This document shows positions 1 to 12,011 of a stretch of DNA of 50,088 nucleotides, one piece after another. The translations under genes were made by a program, and so were the position numbers. Source of the stretch: Emmonsiellopsis sp. PD_33 (Eukaryota; Ascomycota; Eurotiomycetes; Onygenales; Ajellomycetaceae). The stretch is taken from contig JANTQF010000256.1 in NCBI GenBank assembly GCA_032988165.1, positions 1 through 50,088 of the forward strand, read 5' to 3'. The first letter of the stretch is position 1. Each line of letters opens with the position of its first letter. The notes under the pieces were generated by a model. That model did no database searches and was not told the DNA's origin. It was given only the letters and a program-made list of their open reading frames with translations.

Positions 1-17
1 CGGATAGATACTAGACT

Positions 18-1525
18 TCACGGAATGCATGCATGTTGTTTGGCGCAAGTGCTTATCTTGAGTGATGCTAGGATTTTTTTCATCCCTCCGTCTTTTCCTC
101 CATGATTCCCCTTTATAACGGCCTCATCCACAAACCACTCCCGCCCTTTACACTCCTTCTCATACGCATTCAAACTGACCCCCTCCCACTCATGCGTCTT
201 CAGACCCCGAAACAACCCCACCGTCCCCACCCGCGGCATAAACGCCTCCGCATCAACAAACACGCTAACACTCATCCCACCCCGCGGATGGCCCGCGATG
301 CTGGCGTCTATGACGCGTAGGTCGCGCTTGGGCGGCATGTGGCGGCGCTTGATTACCTGTGGGGAGATCCAGGTTATGATTGCGAGGATGTCGCAGAGGT
401 AGTTGCGTTTTGGGAGGGGGTGGGGGGGGTGGAGGAGGGTGGTGAGGGGGTGGAGATTTAGGGGGCGGGAGATGGGGAGGGGGTTGCCGGGGAGGTGGAA
501 GGGGGTGGGAGGTTGGGATGAGGATGAGGATGTGGATTTGGATGCAATTGCGGGGTGTTGAGGGGAGGATGGTTGGTAGTCGTTGAGTGGGGGTGCCGGG
601 GATTTCTGGGCTTGGATGGCGTTGGATGGTTCTTCTGTTGATAGCGGAGGTTCAGGGAGAGGATGGTGGACCTGTTGGGGAGGGTGTTTATCGGTTTGCG
701 ATAGTAATTCATGCACTTCGTGGCCCTGAACATCCTCGTCTGCGGAATCAAACACGTCGTCTAGATTCGCAGATAGATACTGAATCATCTGTGTCGCAAT
801 TGTGTTCTCTTCCTCATGATCCCGACTCAGGACCTCACTACCATCATCTGGCGTTCGATAATTCCGTTTCCTCTCAGCCTCTTTAACAATCGCTTCATCA
901 TCACCGTCATCCCTCTTCCTCTTTCGCCCATCCCCCCCAACCTCCAGGTCATCAACCTTGCCCATACCAGAGTCCCCCACCCCATCCCCCTCACCAACAG
1001 GACCCCAAAGCCTCCTCAACCCCTCCACAGCCAGAAACACCACCTCCCCCGCTTTCCCCTTCCCCTCCCCACTCTCCACAACCCTCCTCCCCCTCCTCAC
1101 CTCAAACCTCTCCAACCCCAACACCGCCCCCCTCACAATCTCCCCCGTAGACGCAAACCGATGCAGCGCCTTCCCCAACAGCGCCTGGATAACCAACTCC
1201 CCATCACTCAGGAAAATCCGATATGACCTACGCTTGGCGGATGTGGATGCGGAGGCAGATGAGGTGGTGGCAGTAGTGGATCCCTGAAGCAAGACTTCAA
1301 TAACGCGTTCAACGCGCAGGACGAGTTCGGAGGGATGGTACCCCGTGCGGAGGAGTTCGGCGATGCAGGGGCGCAGGTCTGGTGGGGTGGGTTGTTGTAG
1401 GTGGAAGTGTGGGAGGTAATGCTGGATTTGGATGATGCCGTGTTAGTTGGCCGTAACTGTATATCATGGAGGAGATACACGCTATGCGGGGCTGGGTTGG
1501 ATGGAGAGGCAAAGTAGCATGCCAT
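18..1525 (-). CDS. RPA1-like protein with two predicted OB folds
   Basis: Two-exon model, 1525-1481 and 1421-18, with a 59-base intron (GTGTAT donor, CTAAC branch, CAG acceptor); 482 residues. The reading frame stays open upstream of residue 60, so a start at the first internal codon would truncate it. The segment around residues 60-130 (FLSDGELVIQALL, then GEIVRGAVLGLERF) resembles the N-terminal OB fold of replication protein A large subunit, where an LSDG motif and a 'G.IVRGSV' strand are typical. A second OB-like block near the C-terminus (NYLCDILAIITWISP, DLRVIDASI, VGLFRGLKTHEWEG) resembles an RPA DNA-binding fold. Between them lies about 150 residues of low-complexity Pro/Ser/Glu-rich linker. 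It is much shorter than RPA1 (about 600 residues) and lacks the zinc-binding C-terminal fold. Single-strand DNA or telomere binding is inference. The short first exon is the least certain part. Confidence 0.6.
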
Positions 1526-2308
1526 TGCCGTAGATTAGACTGGACTACATACCATGACGGACCAATCCAAGCGCCATGACAGATGGGTCACATCGGTTCG
1601 CGCTTCGGGCTCGATGAAGCCATTTTTGACGGAATAAACTTGGCGCAAAGGGTCAAAGTCTGGGGAGGGGTAGTAGGGGCACGAAGTAAATTAGGTACGC
1701 GGCGCAGGGCAAAGACGTCGTCTGGTTCTTGTAGTGTCGCGGGATGGGAAATTGGTTGGATAGTTACGCGATACGCGATGCATAACATAACTTAGTATTT
1801 AGCCGCGGCGGGTGATGTGCCCTAACTTACTTAGCGCCTGTGTTCCGCGCGCTTAAACCTTAAATTTGCTGATCATTGGACGTGTCAGATTTAGATATTG
1901 AATCAAAGAGAACTATGAATTAGAGTATCATCTTCGAAATAGTGATTTGTTCTATGGGGTGTTGGGGGATGTGTCGTTATATCGGGAATAAACCTTATAA
2001 GGGGTTAATGTCAGCTAAACATTGTAGCTTTTAAGATGATTGGTATAGAAATTAGACGATAGCCTAAGAGAAATAATACTAGTACGTCTCCTATCCCTCA
2101 TATCTCCGTATGCGGAGAGCAATAACTCAGCATCAATTTCCTGCGATTCCTTCGAAACCCGTTTCCAGCGCAAATTCAGCAAGTCTATATTTTTAGAAGC
2201 GTACTATTACACTCAAAACACCCAACAACCCCCGTACCATTAATAATGGACGGATTATAGTATCCTTGGTTCAAAAGCACCACAGAGCACCACCTAGACA
2301 CAATCCAA
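1526..2308. other. Intergenic: promoter of RPA1-like gene and 3' end of HGH1
   Basis: 783 bases, AT-rich towards the right. Both flanking genes lie on the minus strand, so this should hold the 5' region of the OB-fold gene and the 3' untranslated region of HGH1. Short open frames here are low in composition bias and unconvincing. I see no RNA gene or repeat. Confidence 0.5.
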
Positions 2309-3681
2309 TCAAAATACCTCAACAATCTCATCCTCCTCATCACCCTTCGCCTCAATCTCCGCCTTTGCCTTGCCCATCGCCTCCTCCTCCGCACCACCCT
2401 CCCCTTCCTCGTCACGCATCAACACCTGCACCAACCGATCACACCCCTCCTGCACATTCTCATCATTGACATGTAAATGACACTCGCGGACGAGCGGATA
2501 CACCTTGACCTCGCGCATCTTCTCCCTCCCTTCTCTCGTCGTCGTCAGCAACAGCAGCGTCTCCAGATGCGTCGAGAGGATATCCACATCGCTATCGCGC
2601 TCCTTATCCGGCGGGAGAAGCTGGAGATCAGGCAACATAGCCGCGCTCTCTTCGTCGGGGAACTCCTCGGGCCCCGCGATGGGGAGTAGGATGTAAGGGA
2701 GGATATTCACGTCGTCTTCAGAAAGCAGCTGTGGATGCGAGTTGATTTCGAACGCGACGTTCTTCAGCGTCGACGCCACGCCCTTTCTGCGGATGTGGCT
2801 GCGATGTTCCGTGAAGACGGTCAGTTTGGTGATGGGGATGACGGAGTCGTAGTCCTGCTTGGTCATGAAGTAGGCGCGGCCTTCTTCGAATTTCGAAATG
2901 TCTGCGAAGAGGTAGGCGAGGTAGTCGTAGTTGGAGTCGGTGGCTTTGTTGATGCCGCCGTCTTGGCCCTTGATGAAACAGTCCATCAGTTGGTCGAGAG
3001 CTTTGGGCGAGGTGGAGACATCCTTTGGGATGGGTCGGGTTAGGTTTACGAGGCGCTTGATGCTGTCGGATTTAGCAAGGTTGGCTAGGAGCATGGTGAT
3101 TTCATTGGCGTGGGGTTCTTTTTTGTTCTGGGAAATGTTAATACTGATAATTAAGTAGGGAGAAAGAGACGTACTGTGACTTTGGAAAGGAGGGTTTCCA
3201 GGAAGACATCATCTTCAGCTAATTCTTTCAATACTTCCTCGTCCCCAGAGAGATTTATCAACATTGTCAATGCATTTTTTGCGATTGGCTACGTTTATCA
3301 TACAGAGTCAGTCCAAGGGACGGCCAACCAAAAGCTGCACAAACCAGGGAAATCTCACCTCATAATCCCGCACAAGCAGTTTTAAGTCCCGGATCGGTAA
3401 AAGTTGATGCTCTTTAAACAACGACGGTTGAGACTCCGAAAACCCAACCAGGTTTTCGCACGCTGATTAATAAAGAGTTAGCCATCCATTATCGTTCATA
3501 CATTTTTGGAGCGGCGGTGCACGCAACATACCTAAGTGTCTTATTTGTGTATTTCCATGATGGAGGAACTCTACGAGCTATACATGGCGCAAGTCATGCA
3601 TCAGTGAGTCGGCCAGCTGTAGGCAATATTTGGATTGAGGGGTAATGGCGGGGCACTCACTTCCTGTAACTCTGTGGGCAT
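2309..3681 (-). CDS. hgh1: HGH1 homologue, eEF2-folding chaperone
   Basis: Five exons: 3681-3661, 3577-3532, 3462-3359, 3288-3175 and 3127-2309, with introns of 83, 69, 70, 47 bases; 367 residues, the family's usual length. The spliced protein starts MPTELQELVEFLHHGNTQIR and continues with the conserved ENLVGFS, LVRDYEPIAKNALTMLINLS and NEITMLLANLAKSD segments of the HGH1/FAM203 family, which is built from armadillo-like helical repeats. The C-terminus contains the family's VYPLVRE block followed by an acidic and Ala-rich tail. In yeast, Hgh1 cooperates with TRiC/CCT in folding translation elongation factor 2 in the cytosol. All four introns preserve frame and each has a good donor and acceptor. 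The identification is strong. Confidence 0.93.
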
Positions 3682-6069
3682 GGCGCCGGCTTATGTGTTG
3701 GGCGTGTAAAAGGTAGATGCCGGATGCTGGTAAATAAGACGTGTATGTACTAAGTATGGGGGCTTTTGGGCGTGGTGTTGGGGCTAATTGTTCTTTTATA
3801 AAAATCGGCTCTACAATTTGACATCCGCAGAAAATGACGATGACCTCAGATCACAAATTTCATCAACGTTAGTCAGCAACCCTCCTGGAGCATTTCTTCG
3901 GCACGACACCGTCATCTTGGAATAGTTTTTATTTTTGCATATGTTGTGATTGGAAGTTGCTTGTGATATGGCATTTATTTCATTAACTTCACCTTTTCTC
4001 CAAGAGCGCAGTGCTGGTGCTTTAACTGTTCGGATCGAGGAGGATGTTCTTGATCTGATAAGATAACCGAACTGGGGGGTGGCACAGTATAAAATTTCAA
4101 GCCGTTTGAGAGCTGCATATCTCTAATAATCCAACGCCACACAGCGGGAAATCAGTTAAATTCCAATTGTTTCAATTACCGATATTGCTGTATTCAATCA
4201 TTCCCCGTTATCTCGTCTTGCTCGCCGTCGAGCGGCATACAGCCAAGACGCGGCCTATCCAAATCGAAGGCAATCTAATGTTAAGGGGTATATGGCGCAA
4301 GTTATGATTCAACTCTAACTATCTCCATAATTCCTACCTAAAAAAAGCATCACTATATCAAAATATCCTGTGAATGAAGCATTCATCCATCCCCCAGATG
4401 AAGAGTAAATCAGATATTAAGATAAGAACTAAATACTAATTAGTATTAAAAATGGACTATGGAGAGCAGCCTCCATCCTATGACTCTCTCTACCCCAAGA
4501 GTGAGTGGAAAGAGAAAGTAAAAGCTAAGTAGCAGCAAGTATCCCTTTCCCAGGTTGTTTCGTTGTTATGGATATTATTGTTTTCCCCTGCATTGTCTCT
4601 CCTCTTCTTCTTTTCTCCAACCCACCACACTCATTACATTTACACCATCACTCTGCCTACTAGCACACTCTTAATCATTCATACAGTCATTCTCTCTCTG
4701 TTGTTTGTAACTAACTTTACCAATCTTTTACTGTATGTGTGTTCTGATATTCCAGGTTGGATGATTACTGATGAGCCAAATTCCAGTCTTCTATGACAAT
4801 GTTGCACACTTCCATTTGCACCATCCACATGCAGTAAGCTAGCCCTCCTAACATTGAGTGAAATTAAGGCTGGCAAATGTGTTTCTGGCTAGAAGATGTG
4901 ATGACACGACATTATCATAGCCACGGCGAGCTACAGCGCGAAGGCTGCGACCAGACGAGAGATTTTCCGTGGTACAGGGGCGAAAGATAAGCTGAGCAGT
5001 GCAATCTGTTGAGATCTAATAACTCCGTGATGACCACTGTCCATGGGGTGTCGAGATAGATATTTAGTCTCGTTGTTGAATACTGGAGCGGGTGTAGACG
5101 GAATCTTGAAAGTTCTCTGCATATTCTAGCCTGAAGTATACATATACCAAGCGTGTTCTCGGGAGAGACTTGCATGCGGGCATGAAATGAGGTGCAGCAT
5201 AGCCCAATGGATCCTGAACATTGGCCAGAGCAATAGTTGAAGTATAAAAACATTCGTAATGGCGTTTCATTGCTCCTGGATCCTCTCATCCATGTCCAGA
5301 TAAGCTCCAGCCCATGCCTGCGCAAATGGTACCATCTGCCTGAAGCATGCAGCATCTAGAACAACTCTGATTCGATTTGAAGTTTCAAATACAGTCCCGG
5401 ATTCTGGAGAGGCGCTGTAGCTGCAGGCCCTAGACATGCAATCCGAACTATAATCTCGAATTTTGTCGTTGGAGGCGGTGTGGAACAGCTAGACTCGGGG
5501 ATAGTTCAGGGGGGATATCGAAACCCCTGCCATGATCACGGTAGGTTTCAAGGCGAAAGAGTACTAGCTGCAGCAAGGTAGTTGGTTGATATTCTTATCT
5601 TTAGCAGCTGCATGAACCGTACGATGGCTGAGATGGTTGTTGACGCGTTTGTGCTGGGATTGATGTTGGTGTTGGGAGATTTTCGGCGTTTTTGAGGATG
5701 AAAATTTCTCGGAACCTTCAATGATCAACTTCGGCTTTTTCCCATCGCGAAGACCAAATATTTAATATTTAATCTCACCCAACCCCTCTTGTGTGGAGGC
5801 AATTGTTTTAAACTCTAGAACAATTGCTCTTATTCTCCTTTAATTATATCTGCATTCAATTTCTAAGCTCTCATAGACTGAATAGACGTTTAGTCTGCTC
5901 CACCGCCCAGTTTCCCCGCCACCACCCACCGACAGTTAATTTCGAGCCATTTGGACCAGAATACTATAAAACCAACCGCCCAACATCAAGGAACTCCAGA
6001 CAAATACTAGCCTTCTCATTCCCTATCCTGTTCCTCAACTTCCTCGACATCAACATAACCACGTCAATC
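3682..6069. other. Gene-poor interval
   Basis: About 2.4 kb lies between the start of HGH1 (minus) and the start of the inositol monophosphatase (plus), so it is a divergent promoter region far longer than its neighbours. It is AT-rich, with pyrimidine tracts near 4560-4720. The longest open frame (minus, 4915-5355, 146 codons) has no recognisable domain and an unusual Cys/Arg/Leu composition. The spliced 5' leader of the IMPase gene probably begins in the last few hundred bases. I see no tRNA, transposon or convincing exon. Confidence 0.5.
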
Positions 6070-7120
6070 ATGGCAACCAGCGGCACCACCCCAGATCTCC
6101 TGGAGATTCATGATTTCCTCATTGATCTGGCAACCCGGGCTGGAGATATGATCACCGGCGCGAAGCCGTTGGTCAATGGCGTTGGCTCGAAGAAGAACAG
6201 TAATATCCCTCCCGTTGACATTTCGGTTGATCGACTTTAACATTTTGTCTGTAGGCTCCGACCTCGTCACAGAGACAGACCGCGCTGTCGAAGCGATGGT
6301 GTCCCAGGAACTCAGATCAAGATATCCCAACTACGAGTAAGCCCTCTTTTTCCAATTCTAGTCACTGTTTCATCTCGAAGCAAGCAAATGGAGGTATATA
6401 TATTGAAGCCTGAACATCCATCTAACTCTCCCCAGGTTCATGGGCGAGGAAACATACCACCCATCAAAGCCACTCACCGACGCACCAACCTTCATCGTGG
6501 ACCCAATCGACGGAACCGTAAACTTCGTCCACGGCTTCCCAAGCTCATGCATCTCCCTAGGCTTCGCAATCAAACAAAAGCCCGTCGTGGGCGTGGTCTT
6601 CAACCCAGTCACCAAGACCCTCTACAGCGCCATCAGCGGCAAAGGCGCCTACATGAACCGCAACACCAAGCTCCCGCTTAAGGGCGACGCCATCGAGCCG
6701 CTCAAGGGCCTTGGCAACGCCCTCATCGCCGTCGAATGGGGCTCTGACCGCAATGGTCAAAACTGGGAGACAAAGGTGCGTACCTTTGAGAAGCTTGGTA
6801 AGAGCCGCGAAGAGGGCGGTGCCATGGTGCACTCGATGCGCAGCATGGGCTCAGCAGCTCTTAATTTTTGTGCGGTTGCTGCGGGTGTCCTCGATTTGTA
6901 TTGGGAGGGTGGCTGCTGGGCGTGGGACGTGTGCGCGGGCTGGGTCATCCTGACGGAGGCGGGGGGCATTGTGGCCGATGGCAACCCGGGCGATTGGGAG
7001 CCGAAGGTTGATGGGAGGAAGTATCTTGCCGTTCGGGCGTCGCCTGGCGGAGAGGGCCAGAAGGAGATTGTCGAGGAGCTTTGGGGCCATATGCAGGGGA
7101 CTTATGATTATACGAACTGA
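6070..7120 (+). CDS. Inositol monophosphatase family protein
   Basis: Three exons, 6070-6199, 6255-6336 and 6436-7120, with introns of 55 and 99 bases; 298 residues. It carries the full metal-dependent sugar phosphatase signature: GEET (Glu75/Glu76), VDPIDGT (Asp93, Asp96) and the C-terminal WAWDVCAGWVILTEAGG (Asp235), which together bind two or three Mg ions and the substrate phosphate. The length fits IMPase (about 280-300). The family dephosphorylates inositol-1-phosphate to free myo-inositol; fungal paralogues such as QutG sit in quinate clusters, but no quinate genes are adjacent here, so a housekeeping inositol role is likelier. The first ATG giving an uninterrupted model is at 6070, after a long leader with an unrelated open frame from 5824. 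Activity on inositol phosphate, rather than another sugar phosphate or PAP, is inferred. Confidence 0.9.
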
Positions 7121-8353
7121 GTGATGGGTTTGAAGATTCGGGGGTCATGGGAAGCGAATGTGGATGGTTTGATCACTTGCTTGATCCCTGCTAATTTATC
7201 GGATTAAGCGGCGGTGGATTCAATTACCGCAAGCGAACTGTTCCTGGATAATCTTCCATCTCTCGCATTATGGGAGAAGCCGAAGGCATGATGTGACGAG
7301 AAACGACAAAGAAGCCGAACGAGACATGAAGCAATTCTAACCCCTCTGATATATCTTCCGCCGATAGTGGATCGAAAAATAGAAAACATACGACAATGTG
7401 TCATAGATACTCGGACTTCTAAGTTTGGGAATTGGAACTGGTGGTGTTTTTGATTATTATTGCTAGCCGACTTTTATATAGATATAATATCAGACCCGAG
7501 CAACGGAATAGAATTAACTTATACTTTCTTTGAACCAGAGTAATTAATATATTCCCATTCTACATATCCAGCATTTTATCTCTCCAATCATCTCGGCCTC
7601 CAACAAGATATAAATATACAATCACCCGCATCCGTTTTCATCAAGGCACAACACCCCGCCTCACGTGACACAGCAACGGCTCGACGACGTATTTGGACAA
7701 CCTCCAACGACATCAAACGAATAACAAAGAACTGGGCACAAAAACCATCTCCCTCTGCCTCCAATTGCTTTCTTCCGTTCCTCCTTTCTTCTGTGCTGCG
7801 AGGCCCGCCCTCGCCAAACCCAATCCGCCCGTGAAACAGTGCTAGCCCGCGACTTTGATGGCCGCCGCCCAATCAATGCCTGATGCGTCCTGGATGTGGA
7901 TGAGCTAGCCAGCCAGCCTGTAGACGTCGACTGCCAGCTGGCCGGCGATTGTTGGTCTCGCTCCCTGACTGATGAAGCGTGGAAATGCAAAGCTACCCAT
8001 ATCGCCTCAAAGCTGCACCACTCAGCGTGTTGAGCTGGCTGCGAGAGCCCAAAATGCCTATCCGACCCCCTACCAGTCTGACGTTTTTGTGTGATTTGGC
8101 GCGTCAACCTAATTTCGCCATTCCCACGGACAGACGAGTAGATAGCCTTGAACGCTGGACACGCGAACAGTTCATGCAATTGCTGCAGAGGTGACATGGG
8201 TGTTTTCTGTGGTGGTGGTGAGGGGCTCTCTTCTCTTCTTCGCTCAACCAGACCTCTCCCTCTTTCTTGAATTTATTTCGTTGGTGGGGGAGGGGGAACA
8301 AAAGAACAAGGACGTGGTAGAGGCCCGAGTTGAAATATCATATCTACGGCGCC
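7121..8353. other. Intergenic, promoter of RBR ligase gene
   Basis: About 1.2 kb between two plus-strand genes, holding the IMPase 3' end and the RBR gene's promoter and leader. A TCACGTGA element (E-box, the type bound by bHLH factors such as Cbf1) lies at 7661-7668. Overlapping minus-strand open frames between 7588 and 8197 share no recognisable family signature and look like chance frames. Confidence 0.45.
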
Positions 8354-10460
8354 ATGTCTCTGGGAACAGGCGACACGCTGGACCATTCCCCGCGAATATA
8401 TGAATATCGACGGAGTCGCAGGTCGCATCATCGGCACGGTGACAATAAGACCCATTCCCCTCGAAGTAGTTACCAACCACCACTGGACAAGTCCATTGTT
8501 GCTTCTGGTGCCGGCACCTCTCGCGAGGACGTCTCGTGGAATACCGATCCTTTATTCGATGCTGAGTCTGGATGTCACCGAAGTCCCCTACATAAAGAAG
8601 CGCGGACGAACGGGCAACCCTCGCCATCTTCTAAAATCTTTGACGACTTCAGTCACCCCCCGTCACGCGCCACTATGCCCACTTCCGAACATCATCGTCA
8701 TCGGTCCAGGCGACACAAAGAGGGGGAGGAACATAGACACCACCATCGCAGGAGACATAGAGAGGATTCGGAAAAGCAACCTGAACGATCTAATCGCGAA
8801 AGGCGTCGGTCTAGATCTGAAGGCGGTGATTTGAAACGACATTCTCGAAGCGATCGATCATCCATCATCTCAGCTATTACGGGTTCAAACGTTACAAGAA
8901 CAACTTCGTACAAGACTGTTGACAGAAAGGAGTCGACCAAAGCTGATGCTCCTAAACGAACCTATACTCGGCGGGTACACATTTCAGGGAAACATGAAGA
9001 GAAACTAACCCAGCCAGCCTATATTCGAGAAGGCTCTCAAGGCACAAGCAAAGTCAATGCAGCTTCAAGCAGCGCAGCATCTACAAAACGGGATAAGCCG
9101 CCACGGAAGGAACAAAAAGGATCACCGTCTAGTTCCCACATGAATTCTACGCAAACCGAGGACATGAAAAAAGATAGGCCGGTGCAACAGACTTCCTCCA
9201 GTAAGTCTGCGAGGCGAAGCAGTCTTCTTCAGGGCCTGTTTAGCACCCCTACTGCCCCTCCTCCTACCCCCGCGCCAAAAAAGATGTAAGTCATTCCCGT
9301 ATTCCTTGCATATCGCCACACAGTTCAATTAACACTAGGATAGGGTCACATGTTTAACCTGCCTTTCCGACGACATCCCCTCCAACAAAGCTGCCAATCT
9401 CGCCTGCTCCCACCACATGTGCCATGATTGCCTGAAACGAATCTTCAATATGTCCCTCACGGACCCTCAACACATGCCTCCCAAATGCTGCACAGCGGAC
9501 CCCATCCCCCTGAGGCATGTAGACAAACTTTTCAACGACGAATTTAAAGTCAAGTGGAACCGGAAATACCAAGAGTACACCACGAAGAACCGCATCTACT
9601 GCCCCGCCAAGGGCTGCGGTGAATGGATAAAGCCCAGCCACATCCACACAGACACCAGCACCGGCGCCACGGGCGGCCGCAAATACGGCAAATGCAGCCG
9701 GTGCAAAACCAAAGTCTGCGTCCTATGCAACGGCAAATGGCACACGCGCCGCGACTGTCCCAAGGATGAGGACACGAAGCGCTTCGTCGAGACCGCCAAG
9801 GAACAGGGCTGGCAGCGCTGTTTCAACTGCTCCGCCATGGTCGAGCTCAAGGAAGGCTGCAACCACATGACCTGCCGCTGCACGGCCGAGTTCTGCATGA
9901 TCTGCGGCTCCAAGTGGAAGACCTGCACATGTCCGTGGTTTAACTATGCGGCTGTCGAAGCGGATCGCCTGGCCCATATGAATGTGCAGCAAGCGCGGGG
10001 CGCCTTTGCAGATGCAAATGGTGCATGGCGCGCGCAGCTCCGCCAGCAGCATGAAGCAGAGAGAAGACGCCAGCAGGAGAGGCGGGACGCACGGATCGCG
10101 CGCGAGTTGCAGGAGCTTTTTGGTCGAGGACCCGAGCCGGACGACCATCGGCCCGCCCCCCTGCCCCCCGCACCAGACCCACCGCCGCTCCCACGGCCAA
10201 TCCATGGCGTCGGCCCCGGCATACACGGCGGGAGGATTCTAAACTTTAACGGCCGTCAGTTTTTCATAGAGGAACATTTCGTCGCGCCGTTTGAGGAGAC
10301 GACAATGAATGATCCGCGGTTTGCTGCGGGTGCACATACCCCGCCTCCGCCGGAAAATCATAATCCTCGCCGGATGAGAGTACCAAGACCCCCGCCGCAG
10401 ATACCTATTAACATTCAGTTTCCGCCGGTTTTCGGGCAGATGCCGTTTCGGCCTGCGTGA
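8354..10460 (+). CDS. RBR-type E3 ubiquitin ligase (RING1-IBR-RING2)
   Basis: Two exons, 8354-9285 and 9344-10460, with a 58-base intron; 682 residues. The first ATG of the frame is at 8354. Residues 1-310 are Arg/Ser/His-rich and disordered (SRRSHHRHGD, RHHHRRRHRE). RING1 starts near residue 314 (CLTCLSDD, then HHMCHDC). An IBR-type zinc module follows (YCPAKGCGEW, CSRCKTKVCVLC, HTRRDCPKD), then RING2 near 468-505 (CFNCSAMVELKEGCNHMTC, FCMICG). RBR enzymes form a thioester on the RING2 cysteine of the GCNHM motif, here about Cys483, before ubiquitin transfer. The C-terminal 150 residues are charged, then Pro-rich. It most resembles ARI/RNF14-style fungal proteins but lacks a clear Ariadne domain. 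The substrate is unknown. Confidence 0.88.
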
Positions 10461-10550
10461 GATGACGGCATGAGGATGTCAGCTTTATATATACCCTGAG
10501 TGTTTGATATCTATATGCATGTTCCACTCCGCAGTGCGGAGAAAAATACG

Positions 10551-10577
10551 ACGGCACAGACGGCGCAGACGGCGCAG
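10551..10577 (+). repeat. 9-base tandem repeat, three units
   Basis: Three consecutive copies of ACGGCGCAG, the first with one substitution (ACGGCACAG), lie just downstream of the RBR stop codon. Confidence 0.8.
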
Positions 10578-10598
10578 AAATATATTGGCTGTAAAGGT

Positions 10599-10647
<49 letters not shown>
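10599..10647 (+). repeat. Compound TA/GA microsatellite
   Basis: About nine TA units run directly into about fifteen GA units. This is a compound dinucleotide tract and probably length-polymorphic. Confidence 0.9.
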
Positions 10648-10650
<3 letters not shown>

Positions 10651-10790
10651 ATGTCTCTCCTCCACCCCCATCACCATACGGACCTGATCAACTCGGTTCG
10701 GCCTGTTTGTTCAACACCATACGCGCCGTCGTGACCACGGTTTCACGATTCTTCATTCATAATATATATCCCGCCCGCCCGCCTGCTCCC

Positions 10791-10817
10791 GATGTCGATG
10801 TCGATGTCGATGTCGAT
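10791..10817 (+). repeat. GATGTC hexanucleotide repeat
   Basis: Four and a half perfect GATGTC units. There are no spacers, so this is a minisatellite-like tract and not a CRISPR array. Confidence 0.85.
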
Positions 10818-11412
10818 CCATCTTTCGTAATCTTCCCCTTTCATTCATCAACCAATCATCCACCAATGGCTCCTATTTCATCAAATCTTTTTTTTTAAAA
10901 AAAAATCAGTTTATGTACGATGGCATGCCATTCATGGATTTTTATTTTCGCGATGACACTTCTTCTTCTTCTTCTTCTGCTTATTTTTTAATCAACGAAG
11001 CTATAACACGCATGTATTATACTATGAATTCATCCGCATTTCATTTTCCTTTTATATTCGCACTATAGTATACCCCGCGATGGATTTTTTCCATCTTTCT
11101 TCTTTTTTTTGGGGCTCTTTTCTCTTCTCTTCTCTTCTCCGTTAGGGCCTTAAGCAAGCATCGTGATGGTGGGTGGCGGTGGTATGTGATTGAATGAGTT
11201 GGTAGCTAGTTAATCAATCAATTAGGCGACAAAAATTAAAAAAGAAAAAAGTTGAAAATCCATTTGATGGTATCTGTGTGCTTTCTGATATGTAGCCTAC
11301 AATCACTTTTCTATGTAGATATCTAAGGTAGGTAAGTCCCCTATTATTCATTCATTCATTCAATCTCCTGAACATGGCTTATTTACTTACTGACTGGATT
11401 TTTTTCTTATTA

Positions 11413-11468
11413 TTCTTCTTCTTCTTCTTCTTCTTCTTCTTCTTCTTCTTCTTCTTCTTCTTCTTCTT

Positions 11469-11498
<30 letters not shown>
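11413..11498 (+). repeat. TTC trinucleotide microsatellite
   Basis: A nearly uninterrupted run of about 28 TTC units (86 bases). It is a polypyrimidine mirror repeat able in principle to form triplex DNA, and lies in the 3' intergenic space of two converging genes. Confidence 0.9.
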
Positions 11499-11501
<3 letters not shown>

Positions 11502-12011
11502 AGGAAATAGTGTAGCTGATGAAGCTAGTAAATCTTTAATAAAGTAACAGTAACCTTTTTCTCTTTTACATCAAGTAAACCAGAAATTAAAACCACACGA
11601 AGTAAAACATGCATCTATAGCCAGTTATTCATAAATAAATATATTTATATACCTAGTAAAGCCAAACACCTAATCCAAGTAGTAGTATAACTAATAACTA
11701 ATAATATCTAATACCCAATAAATAACCCAAGGTAGAAACCAACAAAAGGGGAGTGCAGGCAGGGGTAGACCATGAGCTATCTACATATACACACTAATGT
11801 AAACTAACATAATATATACCAAAGGAGTTTTAAAGAAATACATGAATTATATTATACACATGAACATAGACATGGACATGGACATGAGAATTTTATGGAC
11901 AGCTGTGATAAAGCTGGGATGAAGGGGGGGATAGATGGATGTGGCCATGAATCGACCCATTAATTATCCAAGCAGGATCCAAACCCCCTCCCTCCCTCTC
12001 CATTAAAAATC

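Larger units (their letters stand above)
10461..12011. other. Convergent intergenic region rich in simple repeats
   Basis: The interval lies between the 3' ends of two converging genes (RBR ligase and ROG1-like lipase). It is AT-rich and unusually dense in simple sequence: 9-base and 6-base tandem repeats, TA/GA and TTC tracts (listed separately), a T8/A9 run near 10889-10906 and several short TTC runs near 10962. No protein or RNA gene is evident. Confidence 0.6.

Noticed and set aside
4915..5355. Minus-strand open frame of 146 codons in the HGH1-IMPase interval
   Set aside because: No domain, motif or family resemblance, odd composition rich in Cys, Arg and Leu, and overlapping frames of similar length, as expected from chance.
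7588..8197. Overlapping minus-strand open frames (94 and 178 codons) upstream of the RBR gene
   Set aside because: No recognisable motif, and they lie in the promoter/leader of a clear plus-strand gene.
10791..10817. GATGTC repeats as a possible CRISPR-like array
   Set aside because: The units are directly adjacent without spacers and the genome is eukaryotic.
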